Made by a program: the position numbers and the translations under genes
Notes under the pieces: generated by a model
The model's input: the letters and a program-made list of their open reading frames with translations, nothing else
Database searches by the model: none
Told to the model about the DNA's origin: nothing
Shown here: in pieces, positions 63,348 through 64,000 of the stretch
How positions within the stretch are numbered: the first letter of the stretch is position 1
Layout: each line of letters opens with the position of its first letter
Source of the DNA: Mesorhizobium sp. STM 4661
GTDB lineage: Bacteria; Pseudomonadota; Alphaproteobacteria; Rhizobiales; Rhizobiaceae
Direction: 5' to 3'
Assembly (NCBI RefSeq): GCF_000359125.1
Contig: NZ_CAAF010000061.1
Location: 62,001-126,000, forward strand
DNA length: 64,000 nt

Positions 63348-63540
63348 CGAAGTCTGACGTTTGTACGCGCAGGGAAATGCCGGCGGGAGAGTCGAGATAT
63401 GGCGCGGCGGAGATAGGCGTAGCCCCGCAACCGCGCGGTGAGTAGCTGTCGGGTGGACGGTAGCCGCAAAACCTGGAGGCGGTCGACCTGACACCGTTGC
63501 GGCTGCTGCTCCCGCAAGTCACATGAACTCCCCTTCATGG

Positions 63541-64000
63541 TCATTCCTCCGTCCGATCGAGAAACCGCTTCACAGCGTCGAGGAACACACCGCGCCCTGC
63601 GGCCTCGCGATCGAGATGGACGAAGTGCGTAGCGTCCGGGATGTCCAGGCGTTCCGCTTTTGGTGCTTCGTCCACGATTGCCTTCGCATCCTCCGGCCGG
63701 CTCCAGAAATCCCGTCCGGAGCGGATGACGAGCGCGGGCATGGTGGGTGCCGCCGCCGACCATTGCCGGCGATCGAACGCCAGTTCGAAACTGTCGGCCA
63801 TGGCGCCACTCGGTGACCGGAAACTCGGCGGCTGGCGCGTCGACGCCGTCTCGTCGGAGGCGAGTGCCGCATCACCATAGGCCGCTGCGACCGTTGGATT
63901 GCGCCACCGAGCCTTGTCCGCGACCGGGATGCTGTCGTCCCAGGCGGTGAACAGGCTCGCACGTGTATTCAGCCGATAACCGCCGAACGCCTGGACGTTG
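63541..64000 (-). CDS. Alpha/beta-fold hydrolase, C-terminal part
   Basis: An open frame enters from the right edge and reads through to 63541 (153 codons). It covers residues from NVQAFGGYRLNTRASLFTAW to the stop after FLDAVKRFLDRTEE. The catalytic Asp candidate is in LVIRSGRDFWSRPEDAKAIV and the His in LDIPDATHFVHLDREAAG, typical of the alpha/beta hydrolase fold. The nucleophile elbow lies beyond the window. It is convergent with the LysR gene. Confidence 0.8.
   Translation of the reverse strand, partial: NVQAFGGYRLNTRASLFTAWDDSIPVADKARWRNPTVAAAYGDAALASDETASTRQPPSFRSPSGAMADSFELAFDRRQWSAAAPTMPALVIRSGRDFWSRPEDAKAIVDEAPKAERLDIPDATHFVHLDREAAGRGVFLDAVKRFLDRTEE

Overview
The window is 64 kb of GC-rich chromosomal DNA from an alphaproteobacterium of the order Hyphomicrobiales (Rhizobiales), most likely Mesorhizobium or a close relative. 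This rests on the protein content: the CckA hybrid kinase, a DksA lacking most zinc-finger cysteines, a type 2 ferredoxin-NADP reductase, an about 2100-residue homologue of the Agrobacterium Growth Pole Ring protein, and GTTC-N7-GTTC SOS boxes. It also rests on scattered palindromic intergenic repeats. No tRNA, rRNA, CRISPR array, integrase or transposase was seen; most of the window reads as core genome with short accessory stretches.

Layout. 1-4.9 kb: the start of gyrA, an AraC regulator divergent from a DUF1579-like gene, a VOC protein, a MarC membrane protein, OsmC, and ssb with an SOS box. 5.0-10.1 kb: an accessory-looking block between ssb and uvrA (cupin, ArsR/SRPBCC pair with an operator-like palindrome, a ClpP paralogue, a membrane-anchored AraC regulator, a secreted hydrolase with an inverted repeat over its ribosome-binding site, and about 800 bp of gene-poor DNA). 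10.1-16.0 kb: uvrA with its own SOS box, an acetyltransferase, a DUF72 protein and a diguanylate cyclase. 16.2-22.3 kb: a mosaic repeat, then the urea ABC transporter urtABCDE read from a near-perfect sigma-54 promoter. 22.6-29.1 kb: exported proteins and oxidoreductases (a PhoX-like Tat protein, a GMC dehydrogenase with a Tat-exported small subunit), a VOC protein, a ribbon-helix-helix protein and deoD.

29.2-37.5 kb: cckA, a stand-alone FliO-like protein, dksA, then sixA-ycjX-ycjF. 37.7-45.9 kb: a CPA2 antiporter, a DUF924 protein, the folate operon folP-folB-folK, a DUF922 protease-like protein, a drug exporter, and a ferredoxin with its reductase. 46.0-52.9 kb: an Hpt phosphotransfer protein divergent from the giant GPR homologue, which has two membrane spans, long coiled coil and near-identical internal repeats. 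53.0-57.1 kb: an Mla-type lipid-transport operon (permease, ATPase, MCE protein, lipoprotein). 57.1-64 kb: an enolase-superfamily racemase, an MFS transporter, an LpxH-like phosphoesterase, an atypical SDR, a Tat-exported metallo-beta-lactamase-fold protein divergent from a LysR regulator, and the 3-prime part of an alpha/beta hydrolase.

Themes. Nitrogen scavenging is represented by the sigma-54-driven urea uptake operon, DNA damage by the SOS-controlled ssb and uvrA, and cell cycle and polar growth by CckA, the Hpt protein and GPR. Envelope maintenance is represented by the Mla-type operon, the LpxH-like enzyme and YcjX/YcjF. The most rewarding items for follow-up are the repeat-bearing GPR homologue, the sigma-54 urt promoter, the split ssb/uvrA SOS locus, and the several repeat and hairpin elements.
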